DNA from: a virus
IMG/VR virus record: IMGVR_UViG_3300025645_000608
Span: 1-20,065 of that record
DNA: 20,065 bases
Direction: 5' to 3' (one strand)
Below the pieces are notes generated by a model, which was given only the letters and a program-made list of their open reading frames with translations, did no database searches and was not told the DNA's origin. Positions 8,858-17,148 of this stretch are shown here, piece by piece. Position numbers and translations under genes: made by a program. Numbering within the stretch: the first letter of the stretch is position 1; every line of letters starts with the position of its first letter.

Positions 8858-9820
8858 ATGGCAACTGGAACATACGGAACAATAAGACCAGCAGACATGT
8901 CACCATCTGATGTTGATATAACAGTGTTTTATTCTGAAAATAGAGAAACAACAAACACAACTGTGTTTAAATTAGATTCAAGTAATCTACAAGAAATAGA
9001 GAACCCAATCAATGCAACAACAACTGGTGGGGGTAATACTAGATTATCAATACCAGTACCAGTACCAGAAGGTTTTGAAATATTTGGTGGACTTTATAAA
9101 TTAAACCTACCAGTAGATTCCTTTAGTTCTAAGGGTATTTACTCAATAGTATTTAAACCAGTTGAAATAAGAACTAAGATAGTTGATTGTGGTGTTTTAT
9201 CTGCATTCCCAGATGTTAAGGGAATTGTTTTAGATGGGTCCGACCCAAATTTAAACACATTTGTAGATAAATTAGAGAATAATAATCTTATTGGTTATAG
9301 AATAGAATATTTAAATTCAAATAGGTCTGTTACAGATAGAAAACTACGTAACTTCTTTAAGATTGTTACATCAAATAATAGGTCTGAACCAATTAACCAA
9401 AATATAACTAACACAAGTCAAAAAGCCATTAGATATAGATTTAATGATAACTCTACATTAGTATTTTGTACAGTATCACCATCATCATCATCTAATGTAA
9501 CACCCAACGTATTACCATTCATTGGGTCACCTAATCAAGACATAATAATCACCAACACATTCTTCAGTCCATTTGTTCTTGAACTTGAATTAGTTGATTA
9601 TGATATTGAATCATTGGCTATCGGATTATTCGGTAATCAAACAAAAAGTCTTGAAGATGGAATTTATACGATATATAACTTTAATACAGATATTTATAAA
9701 CAATATAACATATATGAAATTAAGGATAGATTTACTGGTAAACCATTATTTGAAATCAAAGAAGATAAACTTAATAATATAGATTTTACCAAAGCATTTA
9801 ACAATATATCAAGCGTATAA
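8858..9820 (+). CDS. Unrecognised phage structural protein with PVPVP tract
   Basis: This 320-residue protein starts at an ATG in the frequent local context AAAATATG, five bases after the previous stop. The N-terminal 60 residues are Thr/Asn-rich. Residues 64-71 read SIPVPVPE, the first of several Pro-Val tracts in this region. It is followed by a beta-type domain (about 72-140) with a Val-Asp-Cys-Gly-Val element at 109-113 or close to it, and a second beta-rich half. No signal peptide, membrane segment or catalytic motif is visible. Its end is three bases before the large I-like gene, so it is likely co-expressed with it and may be a baseplate partner. The function is unknown. Confidence 0.6.
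   Translation: MATGTYGTIRPADMSPSDVDITVFYSENRETTNTTVFKLDSSNLQEIENPINATTTGGGNTRLSIPVPVPEGFEIFGGLYKLNLPVDSFSSKGIYSIVFKPVEIRTKIVDCGVLSAFPDVKGIVLDGSDPNLNTFVDKLENNNLIGYRIEYLNSNRSVTDRKLRNFFKIVTSNNRSEPINQNITNTSQKAIRYRFNDNSTLVFCTVSPSSSSNVTPNVLPFIGSPNQDIIITNTFFSPFVLELELVDYDIESLAIGLFGNQTKSLEDGIYTIYNFNTDIYKQYNIYEIKDRFTGKPLFEIKEDKLNNIDFTKAFNNISSV
9053..9067 (+). repeat. Pro-Val hexanucleotide tract (PVPVP), copy a
   Basis: The bases are two and a half copies of the hexamer CCAGTA, encoding PVPVP at residues 66-70 of the 320-residue protein. The same hexamer recurs in three other genes of this window. A six-base unit changes length without shifting frame. Confidence 0.6.
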
Positions 9821-9823
9821 AAT

Positions 9824-12658
9824 ATGGCTGCAACAACAACAACGAATACAACCACAACCACAACCAATACTACAACATCTGGAACAACCAGTAATTTAGT
9901 TAAGGTTATCGGGTACGCTAAAAGGGAATTTTTCGTTGATGGAATTGAATATAGAAATTTTACAGATGACCTAGTAGGTAACCAACAAACTGCTAGTAGT
10001 GATGGAAATGGTGATAGTGTTTTAACACTTGGAAACTTTGTTACTACAACCAATTTTGATGGTAGATTAACTAGATTATATAGTAGTAAGAAATATAGTG
10101 ACTTTCAAACACTTGATACACTTAACCTAACAATAGATAGAGCTAATAGTTTATTAGGTAACAACATTGTTACAACGATAAATATGGATAATACCGATTT
10201 ATGTAATTTTGCATTCTTTGGTTCTGCAACTGAATATATTAGGGTTAGCTTAGAAAATATAATAACAAATTGGCCAGCTTCTTTATATTTAACACCATTA
10301 AGAGATTTTGGTAATACAACGGTGGTCGGTCCTACAGTTATTCATTATAATTATAGTCCAACAACAAATGTTTCTGCCTTTTCGGTTGATACTAATTTTA
10401 TCAATAACAAATTTAATATGGTGTACCAAGAAAATGGTACAATCGTGGATACATTTAATGAAACAAATGATTTACGTAACTTCACAATTAATTATCTAAA
10501 TTATGTAATTGATTTTAGTGGTTCCACATACCCAATAATAAATTATACAGCACCAACTAGTGAAACTGATGATGTAATGTATATAGAGGTTCTTGGTGAA
10601 GCATTTCCTTTTACTGGTACTAGTTTAAACCTTACATACCATATAAGACCTAAAGATGAATTAGTTGAAGAATTCTTTAACTCATTAAATGGTTTTGAAA
10701 ATAACCTTTTAAATAGGCTTGTAATACCTAAATATACATCGGAATATAATTATAAAATTGAAGATGAAAATGGTGTGGTTATTAGTAGGAATAGAAAACT
10801 TACTTGGCCAATAACAGATGGTTATAATATTGATTTTGATACTAATGAGTATATTAATTTTGTAACACAGTTGGTTAATATTAGTAATAGTAAAGATGGT
10901 TTAGAAACCGACCTAATGGTTAGATTCTTAACATCGTCATCTATTTCAGATTTCGATTCAGTACCACAATGTGATGGTACACAAGAAGAAACATCTGGAC
11001 AAAAAATGAATAAGACCCTACATATTTATGGAAGGGAATTTGATGAAATTAAAAAATATATAGATGGTATATCATTTGCCAATGTGGTAACATATGATAA
11101 GAAGAATAATATCCCAGACCAGTTGGTTAAATACTTAGCCAGAACAATGGGTTGGGGGTTAGTTTCGTCTATTGTAGATAATGATTTGATATCATCTTAT
11201 TTAGTGCCACAATCCACAAGTTATGGTGGACAAAGTAGAGGGTTAACCCCACAAGAGGCAGATGTTGAAATGTGGAGAAGATTAATACTTAATTCTGCTT
11301 GGATTTGGAAATCTAAAGGAACTAGAAAAGCAATTGAGTTTTTCTTTAAATTTGTTGGTGCACCAGATGGGTTAATTGCTTTTAATGAATACATTTATAT
11401 TGTTGATGAACCAATAGATATGAATTTATTCTATTCAGTATTAGAAAACAATAATCTAGATAAAAATTTAGAATTATATAATATAGATGAAGACGGTTAT
11501 CCAACATTACCAAAAAACACTAGTGATATGTATTTCCAAAAGGGTGGACAATGGTATAGAGAAACTGGTGGTGAAAACACAACACAACATATATCAACTG
11601 GGAATAACCCACATATTGGTCCTTATGATTGTGGTGTTGAATATATTAACCAATTAAGAAATATAATACCTAACTTTAGACCATTTACAATAGCGACAAC
11701 TACAACAGAAACAACAGATGTTGACCTATTTGTAAATTACAATGCTGGAATATTTAATAATTATGCTGGTGATTTTTATGTTGATGTTACAGATTTAGAT
11801 GGATTCGATATTAGTGATGAAATAACAATAACAAATGAAGTTATAACAGACCCATGTCCAGAAGAAGATAAAACAAATTGTGGTTGCCCAGTACATATTA
11901 ATGATGAAGCAATTAAAATTAGTTTTAGTAGGGAAACACCAATAGTAAACACTTGTGATTATTCAAGTATAAATTATAATGAAGATGTTAATATGTGGAT
12001 ATTTGCATATACACTTTTTAGATTGGATGGTATCGCAATACCAGCCCCATCTCTAACAATATATGCACCAAGAGAATGTTGTAAACCATTACCTGGGTGG
12101 AGTTATTATTATGCACAATATGAATTATTAAATCCACCAACACTTGCAGAAACAGAAGCAAAATTATCGGAAGATATTTCAATACCAGTACCAGTTCCAA
12201 CTGTTGCTGTGTTTGACCCTAATCCATTAAATGATGGTTTAATATGTTGTAAATCTGAAGGTGTTGGAAATGATAGAGGAATAGAAGGTTGTGGTTGTAC
12301 AATATCTTGTCAATGGCAATTATTTGGAACAGACTTAAAAGATATGTATATTGATGGTGGTGTTAGTAAGTTAGTAGGTGTACCAGTACCAACAAATGAT
12401 ATATTTGTAAAATTTATTGACCCAGAAGGAAACCCTAGATTGGTTAATGAAGCAGATTCTTGTTTTTGTGTTACAAAATATACAACACCAGTTGTTATGT
12501 TAGACCCATATACAAATAAAACGGGATATGCTTGTAGAATAGATGGTACTCAAGCCCAACAAAACATTAATGTTGGGTATTTATTTGATATACATCAAAA
12601 TAGGGCAAAAGGAATAATAGATTGTGATGAAATTAACCCAATAATACAAAAAGTATAA
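9824..12658 (+). CDS. Baseplate protein with P2 gpI-like / phage tail protein domain and Cys-rich extension
   Basis: The 944-residue protein opens with a poly-Thr tract (residues 4-18). Residues about 397-520 contain the pattern of the phage tail domain related to P2 gpI: an amphipathic helix near 402-415, then IPDQLVKYLARTMGWGL at 430-446, then WRRLILNSAWIWKSKGT at 484-500 and a helical AIEFFFKFVGAP. In that family the core reads 'LP.LA..LGW ... R.L...A...W.KGT...I....'. The family is a baseplate wedge component. A Thr-rich linker at about 625-631 separates it from a Cys-rich C-terminal part (C686, C688, C752, C753, C808, C809, C823, C825, C829, C880, C882) that also holds two Pro-Val tracts at about 788 and 853. 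The region 30-390 is not recognised. The stop overlaps the next start as TAATG. The gpI-like call is from the motif only. Confidence 0.7.
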   Translation: MAATTTTNTTTTTTNTTTSGTTSNLVKVIGYAKREFFVDGIEYRNFTDDLVGNQQTASSDGNGDSVLTLGNFVTTTNFDGRLTRLYSSKKYSDFQTLDTLNLTIDRANSLLGNNIVTTINMDNTDLCNFAFFGSATEYIRVSLENIITNWPASLYLTPLRDFGNTTVVGPTVIHYNYSPTTNVSAFSVDTNFINNKFNMVYQENGTIVDTFNETNDLRNFTINYLNYVIDFSGSTYPIINYTAPTSETDDVMYIEVLGEAFPFTGTSLNLTYHIRPKDELVEEFFNSLNGFENNLLNRLVIPKYTSEYNYKIEDENGVVISRNRKLTWPITDGYNIDFDTNEYINFVTQLVNISNSKDGLETDLMVRFLTSSSISDFDSVPQCDGTQEETSGQKMNKTLHIYGREFDEIKKYIDGISFANVVTYDKKNNIPDQLVKYLARTMGWGLVSSIVDNDLISSYLVPQSTSYGGQSRGLTPQEADVEMWRRLILNSAWIWKSKGTRKAIEFFFKFVGAPDGLIAFNEYIYIVDEPIDMNLFYSVLENNNLDKNLELYNIDEDGYPTLPKNTSDMYFQKGGQWYRETGGENTTQHISTGNNPHIGPYDCGVEYINQLRNIIPNFRPFTIATTTTETTDVDLFVNYNAGIFNNYAGDFYVDVTDLDGFDISDEITITNEVITDPCPEEDKTNCGCPVHINDEAIKISFSRETPIVNTCDYSSINYNEDVNMWIFAYTLFRLDGIAIPAPSLTIYAPRECCKPLPGWSYYYAQYELLNPPTLAETEAKLSEDISIPVPVPTVAVFDPNPLNDGLICCKSEGVGNDRGIEGCGCTISCQWQLFGTDLKDMYIDGGVSKLVGVPVPTNDIFVKFIDPEGNPRLVNEADSCFCVTKYTTPVVMLDPYTNKTGYACRIDGTQAQQNINVGYLFDIHQNRAKGIIDCDEINPIIQKV
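9833..9877 (+). repeat. Poly-threonine tract at the N-terminus of the gpI-like protein
   Basis: Codons 4-18 are thirteen Thr and two Asn, built from ACA, ACC, ACG and ACT triplets, with the local pair ACAACC repeated three times. It resembles the tract at 20013-20057 in the fibre-like gene. Such tracts usually act as flexible, possibly glycosylated linkers and can change length in frame. Confidence 0.75.
12185..12199 (+). repeat. Pro-Val tract (PVPVP), copy b
   Basis: The bases encode PVPVP from residue 788 of the 944-residue protein, in the context SIPVPVPT, and use CCAGTA with one CCAGTT. A shorter VPVP follows at 12380-12391 in the same gene. Confidence 0.55.
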
Positions 12659-15600
12659 TGGCTGGAAATAGAATAAATATAGAATATGATACTTGTCAAA
12701 CTAGACAAGAATATACGGATGCGGGTTATTCAATAGTAGAAAATATTGATGGTACGGTATCTATCTATGATGCTAAGTTAAACCCAACAATTGGTCATGA
12801 AAATAGAGCTTGTTGTACTGCATTGGGATATAATTTCGATTCTATTAATCAAAAATGTAAATGGACACCTGGTGAAATACAATTAACTAATACTGAAGTT
12901 GAAAGAACCTCAGTACCAGTACCAGTACCAGAGGATTCTTTTAAAATAATACTAAACCCAGATGGTAGTTCTAGTACATTCTTTGGTGTTGATGATGATG
13001 AAACCGCTTCATTACTTATTTCATTTGATTACATGCTTAATTTTGATTGTAAAGAGATTTTAGGTGCTGTTGCAACGGCTAGGGTAGATGAAGAAAAAAA
13101 ACTCGCTACAACATCAACCTTGTATGACCAATGTGTTGAAGAAAGAAATACTAGCATTGCTAGATACCAATCATTAATTGATTTAGAATTAGGTTATGGT
13201 TTCCCATACATATTACAATGTGGTGATTCAAAATCTAAAGTTGAAATAATCAATGATGGATTAGTTATTTGGGAACAAATATTAGGAACTAACGTGTATA
13301 ACCAATGGTTAGCAAGTAGTGGTACTGATACAAATCTTTATGATTGTAAACAAGTAGAACAAATGTTAACTTGGCCATCTAAAGTACCAGTAGCTAAACA
13401 ACCAACATTCGTTGGATTATATGATAGGTTAGAATCTGAAAATAAAATAGCACAATATCAAAGTGAGATTGCAATTATTGAAAATGAAATAATAACCATA
13501 TGTGAACCATTAAAAATTCCAGCACCAATACCAGTACCAGTGCCAGTGCCAACTGGTGATTGTGTTAATTATGTTAGAATTTTCGAAGAATTAGAAGTTT
13601 ATTTTAATCTTGAAAGACTTAATACTACAACTGGTTTATTAGAAACATTATACCAAGAACCAATATTTGATATACCATTTAATTCGTTATCTGATTATAT
13701 TGTAGATAATTATGGTAAAACTGGTTTATTAATAAATGGTGAGAATGGTGATTGTAGTACGTTAAATACTGCTTTTGCTGAAGAACTATTAGTACAGTAT
13801 GGTATAAATCATGGATTGACTGTACCTGGTTTTGGTGACCCAAATCAAAGGTTAATAGACATAGATACAACTAATGAAATACCACAAGAAATTATCGATA
13901 TATTTAATGATTGGTTTAGAACTTGTTGGTTACGTTATGTTGTAAGAATTGATGATGATACACCATATGATAGTGGTGTTGGTAGACTTGTACAAGATTT
14001 ACCATCTGTATTAGATTTAATACGTAATAGGGAAATTAATATTTCTTTAACTATTAAGAATGATTGTATGGATTTTTCAGTACTTCTGGATAACATTAAA
14101 TTAGAAAAAGATGGTTCTATAGTGACAAATATTAATACTATTATATCTGAACCACCATCGTTTGATATTAAAAAGGTGTTAGATAATAAAAAATCTTGGT
14201 TAGCAAATGAAACTACTGAAAATAGAGAATTTGACCTACAATATAGGGTAACCGATTATAATATTAATCACCATAAACTGGTTATTAATTCTAAAGAAAT
14301 GGACTTAAATTTAAGCCCAGCTAGTGCTATTGAAACAGATGTATGTTGTTTCTCCAGGTCTAACCCATCAATATTTTATTTTGATTCTGAACTATGTGAG
14401 GTTAGTGGGGTAACTTACGACACCTCAACATCTGCTATTGAACCAATCGTAACTCAATATACCAGCTCTGGATATACATATCAAGGTGTAACGGATTGTC
14501 AATTAGAATTTACATTAGCAAACCAGTTACCAGTTGATACTGATATTTATGCAATATTTGATACAACAAGTATGAGTGTAACAGATGGTGAAGCAGCATC
14601 AGATGCACTTAATGAATGGTTTGATTCATATACAGCATCAACCCCTTCTCATGAAGGTAGTTTATATATCATACCACATGGTACTGAAGAATGGATTGAT
14701 TATGCAAACAGACTTTACACTGGTGCAATGCCAGTTAGTACGGGTCCTTGGACTGGTATTACTCAAGCACCACCTCTTTTAAATACTGGTGGATGGGTAG
14801 CACCCACAAATTTAGTTGTGTTAGCATTTGTTGATGAATCCAACCCAGGTTATCACTCATCAAAGACCTCAGATGGGTTTAATGTTGTTGTACAACCAAC
14901 GGCTTCATATCTTAGTAATCTTGACACATTTACTGGTACAACACACCCTTCATTTACATACTTTAAAGGTGTTGTTTACCCAATAGTTAAAAATATATTA
15001 ACTCATGGTGGTGCTTTGGTGTTACAAACTATGGCAGCAATTGAAGCTAGACTATTAACCGCACCAGAAATTGTTGCAACAAATACAACTGTAGATGTAT
15101 CATTACTTCTAACAGAAAATGCATATATTGGATTACCAGCGATGAAAGATTATGGTTGGAAAGGTGTTTATGATAAAACTAGTCCAGCATCCGAGGTGTT
15201 TAATTCTGAATCTTTTGGTGAAGAATTAGATGTATTATTATTAGGTGATGTGGATTTAACAACTGTATTAGTTACACCACCAGTAGCAGATGGAAATATT
15301 AATCTACAATCAGTTGGTTGTTTTAATATTAACTCTTGTGTTAATAGTAATGGTGCGTATGATACATCAGATGAAGCTATACAATCAACAATAACTGAAT
15401 ATATAGCATCTGGTTATGTATACCAAGGTATTGTAGATTGTCAATTACAATTTCAAAAAGCAGATGAATTACCATTAGATGCAGACATATATGCTGTATA
15501 TGATACAACAAGTATGAGTGTAACAGATGGTACTGATGCATCAGCAGCTTTAACTAGTTGGTTTGGTGATTACCAAACTGCACACCCAGATTATACGGGT

Positions 15601-16881
15601 AGTTTATATATTATCCCACATAGGGATGAACGTTGGTTATTGTATGCAGAAAGAATACGTCTTGGTATTATGGATGTAACTGCTGTAGATGGTTGGGAAC
15701 TTATTGGTGTTATCCCACCCGCTTTCAATACTGGTTTATGGGTACCACCTAACAATTTGGTTTTATTATCATTTTGTGATGAATCTTGTGCACCTAACTG
15801 GTCATGGAGTACTGATTTTAATTATCACTCTTGTGATATTTCAGATGGTTTTGGTGCTGGAGTAAAACCAGGTGATGAGGCACAACCAACAAGTTACTAT
15901 ATAACAGATTATAATGTTTTTACTGGTTCAACATATCCTAATTATGATTTCTTTAGAGGTATATCTTACCCAATTCCAGAAATTGGAGAATCATTAGGAC
16001 ATGGTGAGGCATTGGTATTACAAACTTTGGCTGCAATAGAGGGTACTGCTCTTACACAAGCAGAGATAGACGCAACAAATACACTAGCAGATGTGTCACC
16101 ACTTTTAAGTGATAACCCATATAGTGGAATGACGGCTTTAAAAGAATATGATTGGTATGGAGTTTATGATAAAACAACTCCAGCATCTGCTGTATTTAGT
16201 TCTGAATCTTTTAATTCAGAACTGAATGAATTAATACTAGGTGTTACTGATGGTGAAGTAATACTTGTTGATGCACCAGGTGTTGATGATAATGTTACTT
16301 GTGTTGATTTTACAGAAAAATTAAGTACAGAATTAATAGATGTTAAGAATAGGAAAACAATACAAAGTTACCCAACTCTTAAATCTTTATACGAAAGATA
16401 TCTTAATAGGTCAACAGAATATTCAGATAATCAATCATCTCAATTTAATTACACAAATACAGATGTCTTTGGACAAACAATTGGTAATTACTGGGTAGAT
16501 TTAATTGAACAAGTAGTACCAAGTACAACACTTTGGAAATCAACATATGAATATAAGAATACTATTTATGACCAACAAAAATTTAGGTATAAAAAGAATA
16601 CAACGTATTTCTGTACCTCTAATGTTGACCCATTATTGATTGCATCACAAACGGGTGTTACGGTTACAACAACAACACTTACACGAACTAATCCAAATCA
16701 AAAAACAATAGATACAAGTACCACATCAAGTTGTGATGGTGTTTGGATTAAGAATTATGATATTGGTTCTGAATTTATGGGTACAATAGAAATAACTGGT
16801 AATAATAGAGAAAATGAAAAAACAATATATAACCAATCAAGTAAAACAATAAGTGAGGATTATTATTATGATAATCTTTAA
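12658..16881 (+). CDS. Giant baseplate/adhesion protein with two tandem vWA-like domains
   Basis: The 1407-residue protein starts at an ATG sharing its A with the preceding TAA. The N-terminal part has a Cys module (C52, C53, C67 around FDS) and two Pro-Val tracts (residues 86-91 and 288-298). A second CC...FDS...C module (C563, C564, C580) leads into two tandem copies of an about 310-residue domain, 587-900 and 901-1207. Each begins YDTS..AI...Y..SGY.YQG, then DIYA(I/V)(F/Y)DTTSMSVTDG, a helix, GSLYIIPH, and later an LxF-x-DES strand. The beta-strand plus DTTSMS (D635, D949) resembles a von Willebrand A metal-site motif but lacks one residue of the usual DxSxS spacing. After 1207 comes a distinct C-terminal domain with IGNYWVDLIEQVVPSTTLW and DQQKFRYK, a block that looks conserved. 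vWA domains commonly mediate protein-protein or surface adhesion; that role here is inferred. Confidence 0.65.
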   Translation: MAGNRINIEYDTCQTRQEYTDAGYSIVENIDGTVSIYDAKLNPTIGHENRACCTALGYNFDSINQKCKWTPGEIQLTNTEVERTSVPVPVPEDSFKIILNPDGSSSTFFGVDDDETASLLISFDYMLNFDCKEILGAVATARVDEEKKLATTSTLYDQCVEERNTSIARYQSLIDLELGYGFPYILQCGDSKSKVEIINDGLVIWEQILGTNVYNQWLASSGTDTNLYDCKQVEQMLTWPSKVPVAKQPTFVGLYDRLESENKIAQYQSEIAIIENEIITICEPLKIPAPIPVPVPVPTGDCVNYVRIFEELEVYFNLERLNTTTGLLETLYQEPIFDIPFNSLSDYIVDNYGKTGLLINGENGDCSTLNTAFAEELLVQYGINHGLTVPGFGDPNQRLIDIDTTNEIPQEIIDIFNDWFRTCWLRYVVRIDDDTPYDSGVGRLVQDLPSVLDLIRNREINISLTIKNDCMDFSVLLDNIKLEKDGSIVTNINTIISEPPSFDIKKVLDNKKSWLANETTENREFDLQYRVTDYNINHHKLVINSKEMDLNLSPASAIETDVCCFSRSNPSIFYFDSELCEVSGVTYDTSTSAIEPIVTQYTSSGYTYQGVTDCQLEFTLANQLPVDTDIYAIFDTTSMSVTDGEAASDALNEWFDSYTASTPSHEGSLYIIPHGTEEWIDYANRLYTGAMPVSTGPWTGITQAPPLLNTGGWVAPTNLVVLAFVDESNPGYHSSKTSDGFNVVVQPTASYLSNLDTFTGTTHPSFTYFKGVVYPIVKNILTHGGALVLQTMAAIEARLLTAPEIVATNTTVDVSLLLTENAYIGLPAMKDYGWKGVYDKTSPASEVFNSESFGEELDVLLLGDVDLTTVLVTPPVADGNINLQSVGCFNINSCVNSNGAYDTSDEAIQSTITEYIASGYVYQGIVDCQLQFQKADELPLDADIYAVYDTTSMSVTDGTDASAALTSWFGDYQTAHPDYTGSLYIIPHRDERWLLYAERIRLGIMDVTAVDGWELIGVIPPAFNTGLWVPPNNLVLLSFCDESCAPNWSWSTDFNYHSCDISDGFGAGVKPGDEAQPTSYYITDYNVFTGSTYPNYDFFRGISYPIPEIGESLGHGEALVLQTLAAIEGTALTQAEIDATNTLADVSPLLSDNPYSGMTALKEYDWYGVYDKTTPASAVFSSESFNSELNELILGVTDGEVILVDAPGVDDNVTCVDFTEKLSTELIDVKNRKTIQSYPTLKSLYERYLNRSTEYSDNQSSQFNYTNTDVFGQTIGNYWVDLIEQVVPSTTLWKSTYEYKNTIYDQQKFRYKKNTTYFCTSNVDPLLIASQTGVTVTTTTLTRTNPNQKTIDTSTTSSCDGVWIKNYDIGSEFMGTIEITGNNRENEKTIYNQSSKTISEDYYYDNL
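12913..12930 (+). repeat. Pro-Val tract (VPVPVP), copy c
   Basis: Three exact GTACCA hexamers encode VPVPVP at residues 86-91 of the 1407-residue protein, in the context S-VPVPVP-ED. The context resembles SIPVPVPEG in the 320-residue protein. Confidence 0.6.
13519..13551 (+). repeat. Longest Pro-x tract (PAPIPVPVPVP), copy d
   Basis: Eleven codons alternate Pro with Ala, Ile or Val at residues 288-298. The third-position changes (GTA to GTG) show it has begun to diverge as DNA while keeping the protein pattern, which suggests selection on the amino acids. It follows a predicted helical stretch and precedes a Cys. Confidence 0.6.
14416..16278 (+). repeat. Tandem duplication of vWA-like domain (two units of about 314 codons)
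   Basis: Unit A covers 14416-15357 and unit B 15358-16278. The conserved motifs sit exactly 942 bases (314 codons) apart. The proteins clearly align over most of the length, but DNA identity is patchy, with one perfect 31-base match (14559-14589 and 15501-15531) over the DTTSMS motif. Unit B has gained Cys residues absent from unit A, near 1040-1060. Confidence 0.82.
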
Positions 16882-16899
16882 AAATAGATATTTATAGAT

Positions 16900-17148
16900 A
16901 TGCCATTATTAATTAGAAATATAAACGGAAAAGTATTAGATGACCTAACTACTCGCATAACACACCTTGCGAATGTTACTGGTTCATTTGGTTATGGAAC
17001 ATGGTTTATGGTTGGTAATGTAGAAGCTTTCAACCAAGACTTTAGAAAGGTATTATCAACTGAGGTGTTAAAAACAAATACCAAACAAGGTTTAATAATA
17101 AATAATAATATAGAATTTAAAGAATTCAATATAGAAAATGTGTGTTAA
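16900..17148 (+). CDS. Small unrecognised protein between vWA-like and fibre-like genes
   Basis: An 82-residue protein that I do not recognise. It has no membrane segment or signal peptide; the middle is Gly- and aromatic-rich (FGYGTWFMVG at about 30-39), and the C-terminus ends in Cys. An 18-base A/T-only spacer precedes the ATG. Its TAA overlaps the next ATG as TAATG, which makes it part of the same translated string and supports it being a real gene. It could be a small baseplate or fibre-attachment factor or a chaperone for the neighbour, but nothing in the sequence decides this. Confidence 0.6.
   Translation: MPLLIRNINGKVLDDLTTRITHLANVTGSFGYGTWFMVGNVEAFNQDFRKVLSTEVLKTNTKQGLIINNNIEFKEFNIENVC

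Noticed and set aside
14416-16278. Mobile element or intein inside the 1407-residue gene
   Set aside because: No transposase, endonuclease, intein splice motifs or target duplications; the duplicated units look like ordinary protein domains.
17142-17147. GTG at 17142 as start of the 622-residue protein
   Set aside because: The ATG at 17148 forms the same TAATG overlap used at 7992 and 12658, and no other gene here uses GTG.
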